A stretch of 25,859 nt of DNA. It comes from an uncultured Bacilli bacterium (GTDB lineage: Bacteria; Bacillota_I; Bacilli_A; RF39; UBA660). The stretch is taken from assembly GCA_944363805.1 (NCBI GenBank), contig CALVVH010000013.1:1-25859 (forward strand), written 5' to 3'. The notes beneath the pieces are model-generated. The model saw only the letters and a list, made by a program, of their open reading frames with translations, was not told where the DNA came from and did not search any database. Positions 8,942 through 16,556 of the stretch are shown here, in pieces; the stretch's first letter is position 1; every line of letters begins with the position of its first letter. A program made the translations under genes and the position numbers.

Positions 8942-9769
8942 ATGCCAGAAATAGCAGAAGTTGAAACAGTTAGAAATACTTTAAAAAATATGATATTAAA
9001 TAAAGAAATCAAATCTGTTAATGTTATATATCCTAAGATGCTTGAAAGTAATGTTGAAGAATTTAAAAAGTTACTTCCAGGTCGTAAGTTTATCGATATC
9101 AAAAGAGTAGGCAAATGGTTAATATTTGATTTGGGGGACTATTATTTACTTAGTCACTTACGGATGGAAGGTAAATTCTTTGTTAAAAATCATGATGAAG
9201 AGGTAAATAAACACGAACATATAATAATTACATTCACTGATAATACTGACTTAAGATATCATGATACTAGAAAATTTGGTAGAATGAACTTAATTAAAAA
9301 AGAAGATTTAGCTAAGACTGAAGCAATAAATAAACAAGGCATTGAACCAATAAGTGATGAGTTAACTAAAGAGTATTTATACGAAAAAATTCATCCAAAA
9401 CACTTGCCAATGAAAACAATACTCTTAGATCAAACAATCATTGCTGGCCTTGGTAATATCTATGCTGACGAAGTATTGTTTGCTTCTAAAATACATCCCC
9501 TAACTAAAGGCTGTGATATAACATTAGATGATTGTGCAAAGTTAAAAGAATCATCTAAAAAAATAATTGAAGAAGCCATTAAATGCGGCGGAACAACTAT
9601 TAGAAGTTATACTTCATCTCTAGGTGTAACTGGTAGATTCCAACAATTCTTGCAAGTTCACAAAAGAGAAGATAAACCTTGTAATATTTGTGGAACTAAA
9701 ATTGAGAAAATAAAAGTTGGTGGGAGAAGTACTTACTTTTGTCCAAAATGTCAAAAAGAGTCTAAATAA
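8942..9769 (+). CDS. mutM: Formamidopyrimidine-DNA glycosylase (Fpg/MutM)
   Basis: A 275-residue bifunctional glycosylase/AP lyase that removes 8-oxoguanine and formamidopyrimidines. The start is fixed at ATG 8942 rather than the in-frame GTG 8933, because the catalytic Pro must be residue 2: MPEIAEVETVR supplies Pro2 and Glu3. SD GAAGAGG lies 8 bases upstream. Other family landmarks are RVGKWLIFDL (the catalytic Lys region), LSHLRMEGKF, YHDTRKFG, LLDQTIIAGLGNIYADE (helix-two-turn-helix) and the C-terminal zinc finger CNICG...FCPKCQ with its invariant Arg in GGRSTYF. All catalytic residues seem intact. It pairs with polA as a DNA repair operon and ends in a terminator. Confidence 0.97.
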   Translation: MPEIAEVETVRNTLKNMILNKEIKSVNVIYPKMLESNVEEFKKLLPGRKFIDIKRVGKWLIFDLGDYYLLSHLRMEGKFFVKNHDEEVNKHEHIIITFTDNTDLRYHDTRKFGRMNLIKKEDLAKTEAINKQGIEPISDELTKEYLYEKIHPKHLPMKTILLDQTIIAGLGNIYADEVLFASKIHPLTKGCDITLDDCAKLKESSKKIIEEAIKCGGTTIRSYTSSLGVTGRFQQFLQVHKREDKPCNICGTKIEKIKVGGRSTYFCPKCQKESK

Positions 9770-9783
9770 TTTTAGACTTTTTG
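9753..9783 (+). terminator. Rho-independent terminator after mutM
   Basis: GTCTAAA (9760-9766) pairs with TTTAGAC (9771-9777) around TAAT; the A-run before it pairs with the T-run after it, past a one-base bulge. The stop codon is inside the stem. Confidence 0.75.
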
Positions 9784-9904
9784 TTTACAAAAAGCTTTGT
9801 ATAGCCTAACAGAACATATTGACTTTTAGAAATATTTTTTCTAAACTAATTATAGTAACGCTAGTCCACAACTAGCAAAAAAATAATTGAATATTATACA
9901 AGGA

Positions 9905-9938
9905 TTCGACAAAATAATAGTAAGCAACATGATATAGT
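9905..9938 (+). promoter_or_regulatory. Promoter of the variable secreted protein gene, with conserved TTCGAC box
   Basis: The extended -10 is TGa + TATAGT (9930-9938). A TTCGAC box at 9905-9910 sits 22 bases upstream of the -10, exactly as before the paralogue at 20418. No ordinary -35 lies at 17-base spacing. SD AGAAGGAG is at 9945-9952. Confidence 0.6.
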
Positions 9939-9964
9939 ATTCTTAGAAGGAGTGTATAGTTTTT

Positions 9965-11545
9965 ATGGAAAAGAAGACAAACGAAAAGAAAGTATTGATA
10001 CTATCAGCCATAGCTGTAGTAACATTAATCTTAGTAGTAGTGGGAGCAACATATGCCTTCTTTGTTGCCCAAGGAGGGTCTAGTGCCAATACCAATGTTA
10101 ATGTACAAACTAATACTACAGATAGCTTGTCATTTAGTGTTGGGGATGCCATAAACATAACAGCAACCCAAGATAATTTTGCGCAAGGCGCAGGTAACCA
10201 AACTGGCAGTACGACAGCTAGTGCAACACTAACAGCCAATAATGCTACAAATACTGCCACCAGAAATTATTATGTATATTTAGATATTACAAGTAATGAT
10301 TTTGAATATACAACAGTAGATAACCAAGCGGAATTACTACTAAAAGTAACAGCACCAGATGGAAGTGAAGTAACAACACTTGGAAGTTTAGAAAGAAAAA
10401 CAAGTGGTACAGATACTAATCAAGTAACAGGATTTGATATAACAACCCAAACAGGATTAATAACAATAGCAGATAATTATGAAATAACATCAACTGGAAC
10501 ATTAACACAAGATTGGACAGTAGAAGTAATATTTGCAAATTTAGATAGTGATCAAAATGCCAATACTGGAAAAAGTTTTAGTGCAAATTTAATAATACAA
10601 GAAGATCCAATGACAACAAGTTTAGGAAACTTTGCTGAATATATAACTCAAACATTATATACCGGAACAGATGGAGATAATGGCCTTTATTATCACGATG
10701 CTGATTTAGCAAATGGAGCGCAAGATAATAGTTATAGATATAGTGGAGCAAACCCAAACAACTACGTATGTTTTGGTTCAACAGAAAGTCCTTGCCCAGC
10801 AGAAAATCTATATCGAATAATAGGAATATTTGATGATGATAAAGATACAAACTATCAAATAAAATTAATAAAAGCCGATTATACAACAAGTGCAATGTTA
10901 GGAACAGATGGAAGAGATTACGATGGTACATATAATTATTCAACTTCAAATCATAAAGGAAATATGGATACAAGTACAATAGCAGGATATAGATGGAATT
11001 ATGATACAAGTGTAAGTACGTATGGATCAAATAACTGGACAACAAGTGAATTTAATACGATAAATTTAAACACAAATTATTGGAATTATTTAGGTTCAAC
11101 ATGGCAAAATTTGATAGCAAAAACAGCATGGTATTTAGGAGGAATGACATCATATAATAATACAGCAAAAGCATTTTATGATGGAGAAAGAAATAATGCC
11201 GGATATGGAAGTAATCCAACAACCTATACTGATGAAATAGGCTTAATGTATCCCAGCGATTATGGATATGCAGCAAGTCCGGATGCGTGGACAACAGATT
11301 TATATGATTATGACATTTCAACAATAACCGCAAGCAATTGGATGTATATGGGGCTAGTGGAATGGACAATTATTCCGTATTCGTCGCGCAGTTACAGCGT
11401 GTTTATTGTGTCCAACAGCGGCTTCTTGAACAACGTCAACGCGTACCGCGGGTATGCCGCTAGACCTGTCTTTTATCTAGAATCTAATGTATCATTACAA
11501 GGAGGAAGTGGAACAACAAGTGATCCATATACTTTAGCAGTGTGA
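9965..11545 (+). CDS. Secreted/anchored protein with SipW/TasA-like N-terminus and C-terminal DGR-type variable region
   Basis: 526 residues. The N-terminus (1-40) is a basic start, a hydrophobic stretch of about 24 residues and then GATYAFFVAQ, resembling SipW-type signal peptides of the TasA/camelysin family. Residues 45-215 look like a beta-sandwich (NTATRNYYVYLDITSNDFEY, WTVEVIFANLD). Residues 225-526 resemble the DUF6273/C-type-lectin-like group (LYRIIGIF, NWMYMG, ARPVFYL). Codons for residues 467 to about 502 suddenly become GC-rich (about 54%) with repeated NNC or NNT codons at Asn/Tyr/Ser/Arg/Ile positions, as expected for a diversity-generating retroelement variable region. It is 31 to 40% identical-looking by eye to the paralogue at 20418 in some parts and much closer in the first 220 residues, but I could not compute this. 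Probably surface exposed, with ligand binding through the C-terminus; the ligand is unknown. The target role is inference, since no retroelement enzyme is present here. Confidence 0.75.
   Translation: MEKKTNEKKVLILSAIAVVTLILVVVGATYAFFVAQGGSSANTNVNVQTNTTDSLSFSVGDAINITATQDNFAQGAGNQTGSTTASATLTANNATNTATRNYYVYLDITSNDFEYTTVDNQAELLLKVTAPDGSEVTTLGSLERKTSGTDTNQVTGFDITTQTGLITIADNYEITSTGTLTQDWTVEVIFANLDSDQNANTGKSFSANLIIQEDPMTTSLGNFAEYITQTLYTGTDGDNGLYYHDADLANGAQDNSYRYSGANPNNYVCFGSTESPCPAENLYRIIGIFDDDKDTNYQIKLIKADYTTSAMLGTDGRDYDGTYNYSTSNHKGNMDTSTIAGYRWNYDTSVSTYGSNNWTTSEFNTINLNTNYWNYLGSTWQNLIAKTAWYLGGMTSYNNTAKAFYDGERNNAGYGSNPTTYTDEIGLMYPSDYGYAASPDAWTTDLYDYDISTITASNWMYMGLVEWTIIPYSSRSYSVFIVSNSGFLNNVNAYRGYAARPVFYLESNVSLQGGSGTTSDPYTLAV
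11363..11470 (+). other. Candidate DGR variable region (VR) inside the gene at 9965
   Basis: About 54% GC in a genome of about 30%. Reading codon by codon from TGG 11363, the non-conserved codons are TAT, CGC, TAC, AGC, ATT, TCC, AGC, TTC, TAC, CGC and TAT, interspersed with unmutated AAC codons. All could come from AAC or AAT codons in a template by adenine-specific mutagenesis. Flanking G, C and T positions such as CCG, TCGTCG, GTG and GGC are intact. The sequence then returns to AT-rich codons at CCTGTCTTTTATCTA. Confidence 0.65.
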
Positions 11546-11555
11546 GAACCTTTAA

Positions 11556-11587
11556 GCCTCCGCTGGCGGCAGTCTCCGCCCGGAGGC
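11556..11587. repeat. GC-rich hairpin/cruciform just downstream of the variable region
   Basis: GCCTCCG (11556-11562) pairs with CGGAGGC (11581-11587), and inside it GGCGG (11565-11569) pairs with CCGCC (11576-11580), leaving loop CAGTCT and a 2-base bulge. It starts 10 bases after the stop codon and is not followed by a T-run, so it is not an ordinary terminator. A hairpin or cruciform 3' of the VR is known to aid retrohoming in characterised DGRs. Confidence 0.7.
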
Positions 11588-11623
11588 CGCGAGTTATCAA
11601 CAAAAAATATAAAAGGTAGAATT

Positions 11624-11661
11624 AATCAATGTTATGGAATAATCATAACATTGATTTTTTT
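11624..11661 (+). terminator. Strong Rho-independent terminator
   Basis: AATCAATGTTATG (11624-11636) pairs perfectly with CATAACATTGATT (11644-11656) around GAATAAT, followed by a run of T to 11661. It ends the transcript of the variable protein gene. A weaker GCTCT/AGAGC hairpin with ATTTTTAG follows at 11687-11706. Confidence 0.85.
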
Positions 11662-11810
11662 CATTCGACAAAAGTAGACAAAATAAGCTCTAGACAGAGC
11701 ATTTTTAGTGTGTTAGCATAAGTAACCAAGGAAGAAAATTACTTTAGGAATTCCTTTTTAAACTAGTTTATAAGTACGTTTCTTTCAATTAAAGAAAGAG
11801 GGTTTTGAAA

Positions 11811-12656
11811 ATGAAAGAAAAAGAAGCGGTAGGATCAGGTGATGATTTTTTTAAAGTAGTAATGCTTTCTAAAAAAGGTAAAAAAATACTTGAACAAATA
11901 ATTGGCCAAGTATTAGATAAAACGGTAGAAATAATAGAATTTATCAATACGGAACTCGGCAAAACACAAAAAATAGAAAAAGGGAAAAGAATAGATGTAA
12001 TAGTAAAAATAGATGGAATAATTGCTAATGTTGAAGTAAATGCTAATGATTATAATTATGTAAAGTTTTTTAGAAATTTTGCTTATTTAGTAAATCTATT
12101 TAATAGATATTCTGTAACAGAAAATAAAGATAATGAAAAGATATATGATTTAAAGACAGAAATAATTTAAATAAATTTAAATTTTGGAAAAGTAAATACT
12201 AAAGAAGCAATATTGATAAATGAATTTGGTAATGCTAAAGGAATGAAAATAAAGACATTAAGATCGTATGACATTTTTATGGACAATTTTGAGAAATTTT
12301 GCTATGATAATGGAGAAGTAGATAAGTATAAATATATACTTATGTTAAATAAGTCGGAGGAAGAACTAGGAAGTTTTTACCCTGGGGATGAAATAGTAAA
12401 GGATTATGGTGAAGCATTAATGAAATATAATAGTGATGGTTTTATATATCCATATACCAATGATGAAGAAAAAGAAATGATTCATAATACAGAAAAACAA
12501 CTAGCTTATGATGAGGGTGTTGAGCAAACAAAAATAGATGTAATAAAAAATATGCTTACGGCAGGAAGTAAAATAGAAAATATTGCTATAGCCCTTGGTA
12601 TTAGTGTAGATGAAATAGAAAAAATAATCAAAGAAAATAATCTTGATAAAAGTTAA
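11811..12656 (+). pseudogene. Rpn/PD-(D/E)XK nuclease family transposase-like gene, broken by an in-frame TAA
   Basis: Two segments in the same frame are separated by TAA at 12168-12170; reading through it gives TEII*INLNFGK, where the family usually has Gln-Ile-Asn-Leu-Asn, so a CAA-to-TAA change is the simplest explanation. The N-terminal half carries a PD-(D/E)XK-like core (KRIDVIVKIDGIIANVEVNA), although the usual E-x-Q/K is here E-V-N. The C-terminal half ends with the family's typical small helical tail (GVEQTKIDVIKNMLTAGSKIENIAIALGISVDEIEKII). ATG 11811 has SD AAAGAGG 8 bases upstream. Intact members are called recombination-promoting nucleases and move within genomes; this copy would give only a 119-residue fragment unless the stop is read through. 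A sequencing error at one base is the alternative. Confidence 0.8.
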
Positions 12657-12671
12657 GGACTAAAAACATAT

Positions 12672-12719
12672 AATTAATAAGGTGATGGCTCATGCATATG
12701 AAAGATAGCCTTATTAATT
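12672..12719 (+). promoter_or_regulatory. Perfect inverted repeat around the yqfC start
   Basis: AATTAATAAGG (12672-12682) pairs with CCTTATTAATT (12709-12719). The loop holds both ATG codons of yqfC, and the SD AAGG is in the 5' arm, so RNA folding could limit ribosome access. CATATAAT at 12667-12674 just before it resembles both a sigma-A -10 and the sigma-E -10 (CATACAAT). Confidence 0.5.
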
Positions 12720-12937
12720 TTTTATATGATAAAAACTATTTTATAAATATTTATGATGAATTTATTCATGTATTTAATTATCAGGAGTTAATTAGTTTAT
12801 CGAGTAAGAAAATCATTTTAAAAATGGAAACATTTAAAATAGATGTAAGTGGTACAGATTTGTTTATAACCAGGATGCTCCCCAATGAAATACTAATAAA
12901 AGGTAGTATAGGTAAGGTGGAATTTATCTATGAATAA
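12692..12937 (+). CDS. yqfC: YqfC/YabP-family sporulation protein
   Basis: A small 81-residue protein matching the YabP/YqfC family: a short helical start, a beta-rich middle (HVFNYQELISLSSKKIILKMETFKIDVSG) and the family ending where LPNEILIKGSIGKVEFIYE resembles 'ILPEEILLEGVIEQVQF'. In Bacillus, yqfC is expressed in the mother cell under sigma-E and lies directly before yqfD, as here. Its biochemical role is unknown. ATG 12692 is 9 bases from AGG; ATG 12698 is an alternative. The 3' end overlaps yqfD by 8 bases, which suggests translational coupling. Confidence 0.8.
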   Translation: MHMKDSLINFLYDKNYFINIYDEFIHVFNYQELISLSSKKIILKMETFKIDVSGTDLFITRMLPNEILIKGSIGKVEFIYE

Positions 12938-14084
12938 AAAGGTAATTTGGGTTAAAGCAAAATGCAATGACTACTATCGCTTTATTAGTAAAGTCCAATA
13001 TTTAAATATCACCATTCTAGAAATCAAGTATGAAAATAAATATATCTATTTAAAATTGGAAGATAAATATTTAGAAAAATTAAACAAATATTTAGTTAGT
13101 TATAAATTTAAGGTAGTAAATGAAACAGGAATATATGAACTATTAAATAAAATGAAAAAGAATTATATATTCGTTATCTGTTTGATAATTGGAATAATTT
13201 TATTTTGGCTTCTTACCCATTTAGTAGTTAAAATAAATATTGTTCATGAAAATAAAGAGATTAGAGAATTATTAACTGAGGAATTAAAAGAATATGGAAT
13301 AACTGTCTTAAGTTTTAAAAAAAGTTATAAAGAACTCGATAAAATCCGTCAGGAAATACTCGATAAATATCCCGATAAGTTAGATTGGATGGAATTTGAT
13401 GTCGATGGGATGGTTATCAATGTTCGTATAGAAGAACGTATTATTACCGACACTAGTAAAGAAGATAAAGTTTGTGACCTAGTAGCTACTAAATCGGGAG
13501 TAATTAATGATATATTGGTTAATAATGGTGAGATCAAAGTAAATATCAACGATTATGTAAGAGAAGGAGACACTTTAGTAAGTGGCATAATTACCTATAA
13601 TGAAGAAAATAAAAGATACACTTGTGCCAGTGGGAAAGTTTATGCTACCACTTGGTATACAGCATCAGTATCTATTCCCTTAGAATACAAAGAATATGTT
13701 GAAACAGGCAAGAAAAAATATAATTTAATTTGGGAATCGAGTGGTAATAAGACAAATATCTTACGGCAAAGATTCCCTAATTATAATAGTTACTTAAAAA
13801 ATATCTTTCATATTTTTGATTACAAATTATATTTAGAAACCGAAATGGAAACTGAAGAAATAGTTAAAACTTATACAGAGGATGAGGCTCTAGAAGTAGG
13901 AATAAACAAAGCTATTGAAAATACCCAAATAACTTTAGGAGAGTTTGATGAAATAATTGATAAAAAAGTTTTGAAAAAATCAGTAAATAATAGTACAATG
14001 GATATAGAAGTATTTATTATCGTTAAAGAACTAATAAGTACGGAAAGAAAAATAACTATAGATGAGAATAAAGAAGGGAATTGA
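12930..14084 (+). CDS. yqfD: YqfD-family sporulation membrane protein
   Basis: 384 residues. The N-terminal cytosolic part (1-75) is followed by one transmembrane helix at about 79-100 and a long extracytoplasmic region with the YqfD landmarks: KLDWMEFDVDGMVINVRIEE, DLVATKSGVINDILVNNGE, VREGDTLVSGII and GKVYATTWYTASVSIPLE. The C-terminal part contains the family's beta/alpha ending around residues 315-375. In Bacillus and Clostridium it is a sigma-E-controlled mother-cell protein needed for efficient sporulation at the engulfment stage. SD AAGGTGG lies 9 bases before the ATG. The stop is 4 bases from the next start. Confidence 0.9.
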   Translation: MNKKVIWVKAKCNDYYRFISKVQYLNITILEIKYENKYIYLKLEDKYLEKLNKYLVSYKFKVVNETGIYELLNKMKKNYIFVICLIIGIILFWLLTHLVVKINIVHENKEIRELLTEELKEYGITVLSFKKSYKELDKIRQEILDKYPDKLDWMEFDVDGMVINVRIEERIITDTSKEDKVCDLVATKSGVINDILVNNGEIKVNINDYVREGDTLVSGIITYNEENKRYTCASGKVYATTWYTASVSIPLEYKEYVETGKKKYNLIWESSGNKTNILRQRFPNYNSYLKNIFHIFDYKLYLETEMETEEIVKTYTEDEALEVGINKAIENTQITLGEFDEIIDKKVLKKSVNNSTMDIEVFIIVKELISTERKITIDENKEGN

Positions 14085-14088
14085 TAAT

Positions 14089-14706
14089 ATGTTTTTAAAT
14101 ACTATAGAATCAATTTTAAAAGACAATTGGCCAATTTTAGTAATATTCGTAATAACACTTGTTTTAGTACGCTTTTTCTACCTTCGGACTCACCGGGAAA
14201 AGATAAGCTTTTATCGAGAATTTTTGATGATTATTTCGATATGTTATATTTTCCTTCTATTTCAACTTCTTACCAAAGTGGAAATGAATTCCAATAGTGG
14301 TTTTAATATCATCCCTTTTCAGGAAATATTTCGTTATGAAGTAGGTAGTAGATTATTCATATTTAATGTCTTTGGTAATATCATGGCTTTTGTTTTATTT
14401 GGTCTAATAGTATCTAGTTACATTAAACCTAAAACTGTTGTCCCACCATTGATAATTTCTCTTTTAGTCAGTGCCACCGTAGAATTTGTCCAATTAAATA
14501 TCGGACGGAGTTTTGATATCGATGATATAATCTTGAATGTCACCGGTGGCCTCATTGGTTTTCTTCTATATATTGGCTTATCGGCGATAAAAGACCATCT
14601 ACCCAAGATATTTCAGCGTGATGGTATCTATAACTTAATTTGTTTTATCTTAATATTAGTAATAATATTTTATATATTAAATGTAACAGGAGTAGTAAAT
14701 TTTTAA
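14089..14706 (+). CDS. VanZ-like family membrane protein
   Basis: 205 residues with about five transmembrane segments. The VanZ-family signature is clear: FNIIPFQEI, then NVFGNIMAFVLFG, then ATVEFVQLNIGRSFDIDDIILNVTGGLIGF. ATG 14089 is chosen over the in-frame ATG 14062, which overlaps yqfD, because AAGAAGGGA lies about 9 bases upstream of 14089. VanZ in enterococci gives low-level teicoplanin resistance by an unknown route, but most family members are uncharacterised. This gene stands where phoH (and yqfF) lie in Bacillus. Its stop overlaps the ybeY start by one base. Confidence 0.85.
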   Translation: MFLNTIESILKDNWPILVIFVITLVLVRFFYLRTHREKISFYREFLMIISICYIFLLFQLLTKVEMNSNSGFNIIPFQEIFRYEVGSRLFIFNVFGNIMAFVLFGLIVSSYIKPKTVVPPLIISLLVSATVEFVQLNIGRSFDIDDIILNVTGGLIGFLLYIGLSAIKDHLPKIFQRDGIYNLICFILILVIIFYILNVTGVVNF

Positions 14707-15155
14707 TGAATGAATTTGAAATAATTGATGAATATGGTTGTAATTTTGATTATAGTTATTTAAATAAAGTAATAAATAAGACTTTAGAAATGGAACATGT
14801 CGATGCTTCGATATTTAGTATTATCTTTATTGATGATATCAAGATGCATGAACTTAACAAAACTTATCGCAATATTGATAGAACTACAGATGTTTTATCA
14901 TTTGCATTTGAAGATAACAATAAACTTTGCTATAATATAAGGCATCTCGGTGAAATATTTGTGTCTATCCCTAAAATGCAAGAGCAAGCTAAAGAATATG
15001 GTCATAGTGAAACTAGAGAATTAGCTTTCTTAGTTGTCCATGGCTTATTGCATCTACTAGGATATGACCACACCTTGGGGGAAAAAGAAGAAAAAGAAAT
15101 GTTTTCGAAGCAGGAGTTGGTATTAAATGAATTCGAAGAAACAAAACGCTCATAA
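14706..15155 (+). CDS. ybeY: Endoribonuclease YbeY (16S rRNA maturation)
   Basis: A 149-residue zinc-dependent endoribonuclease used in 16S rRNA 3'-end processing and ribosome quality control. The defining motif HGLLHLLGYDH (three His zinc ligands) is intact near residues 111-121, preceded by the usual LNKTYRNIDRTTDVLSFAFE and LGEIFVSIPK. ATG 14706 overlaps the previous stop by one base; the SD AGGAG at 14688-14692 is rather far (13 bases), so coupling with the vanZ-like gene is likely. An in-frame ATG at 14640 would add 22 residues that overlap vanZ and do not look like YbeY. Confidence 0.95.
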   Translation: MNEFEIIDEYGCNFDYSYLNKVINKTLEMEHVDASIFSIIFIDDIKMHELNKTYRNIDRTTDVLSFAFEDNNKLCYNIRHLGEIFVSIPKMQEQAKEYGHSETRELAFLVVHGLLHLLGYDHTLGEKEEKEMFSKQELVLNEFEETKRS

Positions 15156-15522
15156 AAAGATGAGTTTTAAAAGATTTTTGGATAGTATTAAATATTCTGT
15201 CCAAGGTTTAGCTTATGGCTACCGTAATGAACAAAGTCTTTTGTTACATGGAATATGCTCAATACTAGCAATTATTCTAGGTTTCGTTCTAGATATATCT
15301 TTTAATCAATGGGCAATAATTATTATCGCTTTGGTTGTAGTTTTAGCTGTTGAACTTTTAAATACTGCAATCGAAGCAACAGTGGATCTAGTTACGAAAG
15401 AAATTCATCCTTTAGCCAAAATTGCCAAAGATTGCGGTTCTGCCGCCGCTTTTGTCAGTGGTATCATGGCAACCATTATTTGTTTGTTCATCTTTATTCC
15501 ATACATCATTGAATTATTTTAG
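15127..15522 (+). CDS. dgkA: Diacylglycerol/undecaprenol kinase family protein
   Basis: A 131-residue three-helix membrane kinase. The active-site stretch ELLNTAIEATVDLVTKE with the following KIAKDCGSAAAF is complete. Gram-positive DgkA proteins mainly phosphorylate undecaprenol, returning the lipid carrier for wall synthesis. The start ATG 15127 has AGGAG 10 bases upstream and overlaps the ybeY end by 29 bases; ATG 15160 (MSFKRF) is an alternative start. era follows after 14 bases; cdd, which often lies between, is absent. Confidence 0.92.
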   Translation: MNSKKQNAHKKMSFKRFLDSIKYSVQGLAYGYRNEQSLLLHGICSILAIILGFVLDISFNQWAIIIIALVVVLAVELLNTAIEATVDLVTKEIHPLAKIAKDCGSAAAFVSGIMATIICLFIFIPYIIELF

Positions 15523-15536
15523 AAAGGGTGGTTTCC

Positions 15537-16421
15537 TTGAAAAGTGGTTTTGTAAGTATCATCGGTCGACCTAACGTCGGCAAGAGTACCTTAGTAAATG
15601 CTATTATTAATAAAAAAGTAGCTATAACTAGTGATGTTGCTGGTACGACGAGAAATATTATTCAAGGAATATATAATGAACCAGGATATCAAATAGTTTT
15701 CGTCGATACCCCGGGTATTCACAAACCTATCAATCGGTTAGGAAAAGTATTAAATAAAGAAGCTTTAGCTTTGACTAAAGATGTCGATTTGATTTTGTTT
15801 GTTGTTGATGTGGCCTCAGGTATCGGTAAGGGTGATATGTTTATTTTAAATATGTTGGGTAATAGTGATATCCCTGTTATTTTAGTATTAAATAAAATTG
15901 ATGAAATAAATAATGCTAAATTACTAAAAATAATCGATGAATATAAAGATATTTATCCTTTTGTTGAAATAGTTCCTACCAGTGGTAAAACTCATGATAA
16001 TATTTCTCATCTAATCGATGTCATAAAGAAGTATTTACATGATGAAGTTCAATATTTTCCTGAAGATTATTACACTAGTAGTAGCTTAAAATTTATGACT
16101 AGTGAAATTGTTCGTGAAAAACTTCTCCAAGTAACTGAAGAAGAAATTCCTCACAGTATTACTTGCTATACTACACTTTTTGAAGAACATAAGGATATTA
16201 TCAATATCAATGTTGATATCATCGTCGATAGAGATTCGATTAAAAAGATAATCATCGGTAAAAATGGTAGTAGATTAAAACAAGTGGGTATAATCTCTCG
16301 CATGGAAATTGAAGAGCTAGTAGGCAAAAAAGTTTATTTAGAACTATATGTTAAAGCAATAAAAAATTGGAAAGAAAAAGAAAAGTACTTAGTTGAATTA
16401 GGTTTTATCGATAATGAATAA
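15537..16421 (+). CDS. era: GTPase Era (30S assembly)
   Basis: 294 residues. The G domain has GRPNVGKST (G1), GTTR (G2), DTPGIHK (G3) and NKID (G4), and the C-terminal KH domain has IIIGKNGSRLKQVGIISRMEIEEL, which binds the 3' end of 16S rRNA. The start is the TTG at 15537, giving MKSGFVSIIGRP, the normal Era beginning, with AAAGGG 8 bases before it; the in-frame GTG at 15528 overlaps that SD. Era and YbeY act on the same rRNA end, and this clustering is standard in Bacilli. Confidence 0.96.
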   Translation: MKSGFVSIIGRPNVGKSTLVNAIINKKVAITSDVAGTTRNIIQGIYNEPGYQIVFVDTPGIHKPINRLGKVLNKEALALTKDVDLILFVVDVASGIGKGDMFILNMLGNSDIPVILVLNKIDEINNAKLLKIIDEYKDIYPFVEIVPTSGKTHDNISHLIDVIKKYLHDEVQYFPEDYYTSSSLKFMTSEIVREKLLQVTEEEIPHSITCYTTLFEEHKDIININVDIIVDRDSIKKIIIGKNGSRLKQVGIISRMEIEELVGKKVYLELYVKAIKNWKEKEKYLVELGFIDNE

Positions 16422-16428
16422 AATATAA

Positions 16429-16465
16429 AATAATCACCCAATATATTATTAGGACGGTGATTATT
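16429..16465 (+). promoter_or_regulatory. Perfect hairpin overlapping the yqzL ribosome binding site
   Basis: AATAATCACC (16429-16438) pairs with GGTGATTATT (16456-16465), ending one base before the yqzL ATG. GGTGAT is the extended SD complement, so AATCACC mimics the 16S anti-SD sequence. No T-run follows, so it is not a standard terminator. Confidence 0.5.
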
Positions 16466-16466
16466 C

Positions 16467-16556
16467 ATGAAAAAAGAAGAACTTTGGAAAAAATTTCAAA
16501 AGAGTGGTAAAGTCGAAGATTATTTAAAATATAAAAAATATGCAAAGAAGGGTTAA
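16467..16556 (+). CDS. yqzL: YqzL-like micro-protein
   Basis: A 29-residue reading frame, MKKEELWKKFQKSGKVEDYL continuing to a KKG end. It matches the YqzL-like family pattern W-x-x-F-x-x-[ST]-G-x-[IV]-x-x-Y-L-x-Y-K. In Bacillus, yqzL also sits between era and recO, which supports the call. It is shorter than the Bacillus protein of about 47 residues, missing the C-terminal part. The function is unknown. Its TAA shares one base with the possible recO ATG at 16556. Confidence 0.75.
   Translation: MKKEELWKKFQKSGKVEDYLKYKKYAKKG

Noticed and set aside
9784..9964. Possible DGR template repeat or small RNA before the 9965 gene
   Set aside because: No GC-rich AAC-containing copy of the variable tract is present; only terminator and promoter elements can be seen.
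10578..11369. Long open frames on the minus strand opposite the 9965 gene
   Set aside because: They mirror the repetitive Thr/Asn/Tyr codons of the sense gene, yield Leu/His/Tyr-rich low-complexity peptides and have no ribosome binding site.
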